Shown piece by piece: positions 5,183 through 5,397 of a stretch of DNA of 5,397 nucleotides (within the stretch, counting starts at the first letter, position 1; each line of letters opens with the position of its first letter). Both the position numbers and the translations under genes were made by a program. Source of the stretch: Minisyncoccota bacterium. Its GTDB lineage: Bacteria > Patescibacteriota > Minisyncoccia > Minisyncoccales > CSSED10-335. The notes below the pieces were generated by a model. The model was not told the origin of the DNA. It did not search any database and saw nothing but the letters and a program-made list of their open reading frames with translations. The stretch lies in the NCBI GenBank assembly GCA_021129615.1, contig JAJOKY010000025.1:1-5397 (forward strand). Reading direction: 5' to 3'.

Positions 5183-5397
5183 TTATCTCTTTTTCCACTG
5201 AGGAGCTCTTCGGGCTCTTTTAAGTCCAAACTTCTTACGCTCTCTCTTCCTCGGATCTCTTGTAAGGAACCCGGCACCTCTTAACTTTTTCTTAAACTCA
5301 GGATCAATAGCTACTAAAATTCTAGATATACCATGTCTTACAGCTTCAGATTGAGAGCTAATCCCTCCCCCCTTAACTCTAACTACGACTCTTACTT
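5183..5397 (-). CDS. rpsI: 30S ribosomal protein S9, C-terminal part (5' end outside window)
   Basis: The last 70 codons and the stop of S9 are present; the gene continues past the right edge. The visible protein begins VRVVVRVKGGGISSQSEAVRHG and ends APQWKKR. Family hallmarks are VKGGG, AVRHGISR, GFLTRDPRKRERKKFGLKRARR and the basic C-terminal KR tail, which in known ribosomes reaches the P-site tRNA anticodon region. The protein belongs to the small-subunit head. Small departures from the common sequence are SSQSEA where SGQAGA is frequent, and Trp in the final PQFSKR-like segment. rpsI usually follows rplM, so rplM would be expected beyond 5397. A strong terminator follows the stop at once, so rpsI is the last gene of its transcript. 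Confidence 0.97.
   Translation of the reverse strand, partial: VRVVVRVKGGGISSQSEAVRHGISRILVAIDPEFKKKLRGAGFLTRDPRKRERKKFGLKRARRAPQWKKR

Noticed and set aside
119..5185. Possible UGA recoding (genetic code 25), since all six stops are TAA or TAG
   Set aside because: Six stops are too few to judge. All genes are full length under the standard code, and no in-frame UGA is needed at glycine positions.
1..5397. CRISPR array, tRNA, insertion sequence, riboswitch or toxin-antitoxin pair
   Set aside because: No regular repeats, cloverleaf sequence, transposase, long structured leader or small paired genes were found on either strand.

Overview
The window carries six protein genes, all on the minus strand, so transcription runs from high to low coordinates. 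Every gene is a recognisable housekeeping or cell-wall gene. GC content is low (roughly 35-40 % by eye), arginine is often AGA, and the genes are compact with no UGA recoding. The style of the lytic transglycosylase (signal peptide, long coiled coil, SLT domain with a GAMGPAQF motif), an extended MurA and the absence of Shine-Dalgarno sequences suggest a Patescibacteria (candidate phyla radiation) genome. This assignment is an inference; no marker in the window proves it. A single-cluster ferredoxin and cysteines in MreB would fit an anaerobe.

Layout in transcription order: (1) 5397-5183, the 3' part of rpsI (ribosomal protein S9), closed by a strong bidirectional terminator at 5175-5148. (2) 5147-4915, an intergenic spacer with a polypyrimidine tract, a short direct repeat, a TCAGARTGACGGA-type element and a possible murA promoter. 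(3) 4914-2531, murA then mreB, 59 bp apart, ended by an intrinsic terminator at 2443-2415. (4) 2387-1531, a ferredoxin gene and a TL5/CTC-type L25 gene (rplY) only 5 bp apart. (5) 1486-119, a secreted coiled-coil lytic transglycosylase with its own perfect TATAAT box. (6) 118-1, a terminator hairpin and a second purine-rich spacer resembling the one at the right end.

Three of the genes concern the cell wall. MurA makes the first committed peptidoglycan precursor, MreB positions wall synthesis, and the transglycosylase cleaves glycan strands. S9 and L25 belong to the ribosome. The ferredoxin carries electrons for a partner not seen here.

I found no mobile element, CRISPR array, tRNA, defence system or new multi-gene system. 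The points most worth a second look are the EnvC/PcsB-like coiled coil joined to an SLT domain, an L25 lacking the usual basic 5S rRNA-binding stretch, the MurA insertion, the related purine-rich repeats at the two ends, and the lack of ribosome-binding sites at all five visible starts.
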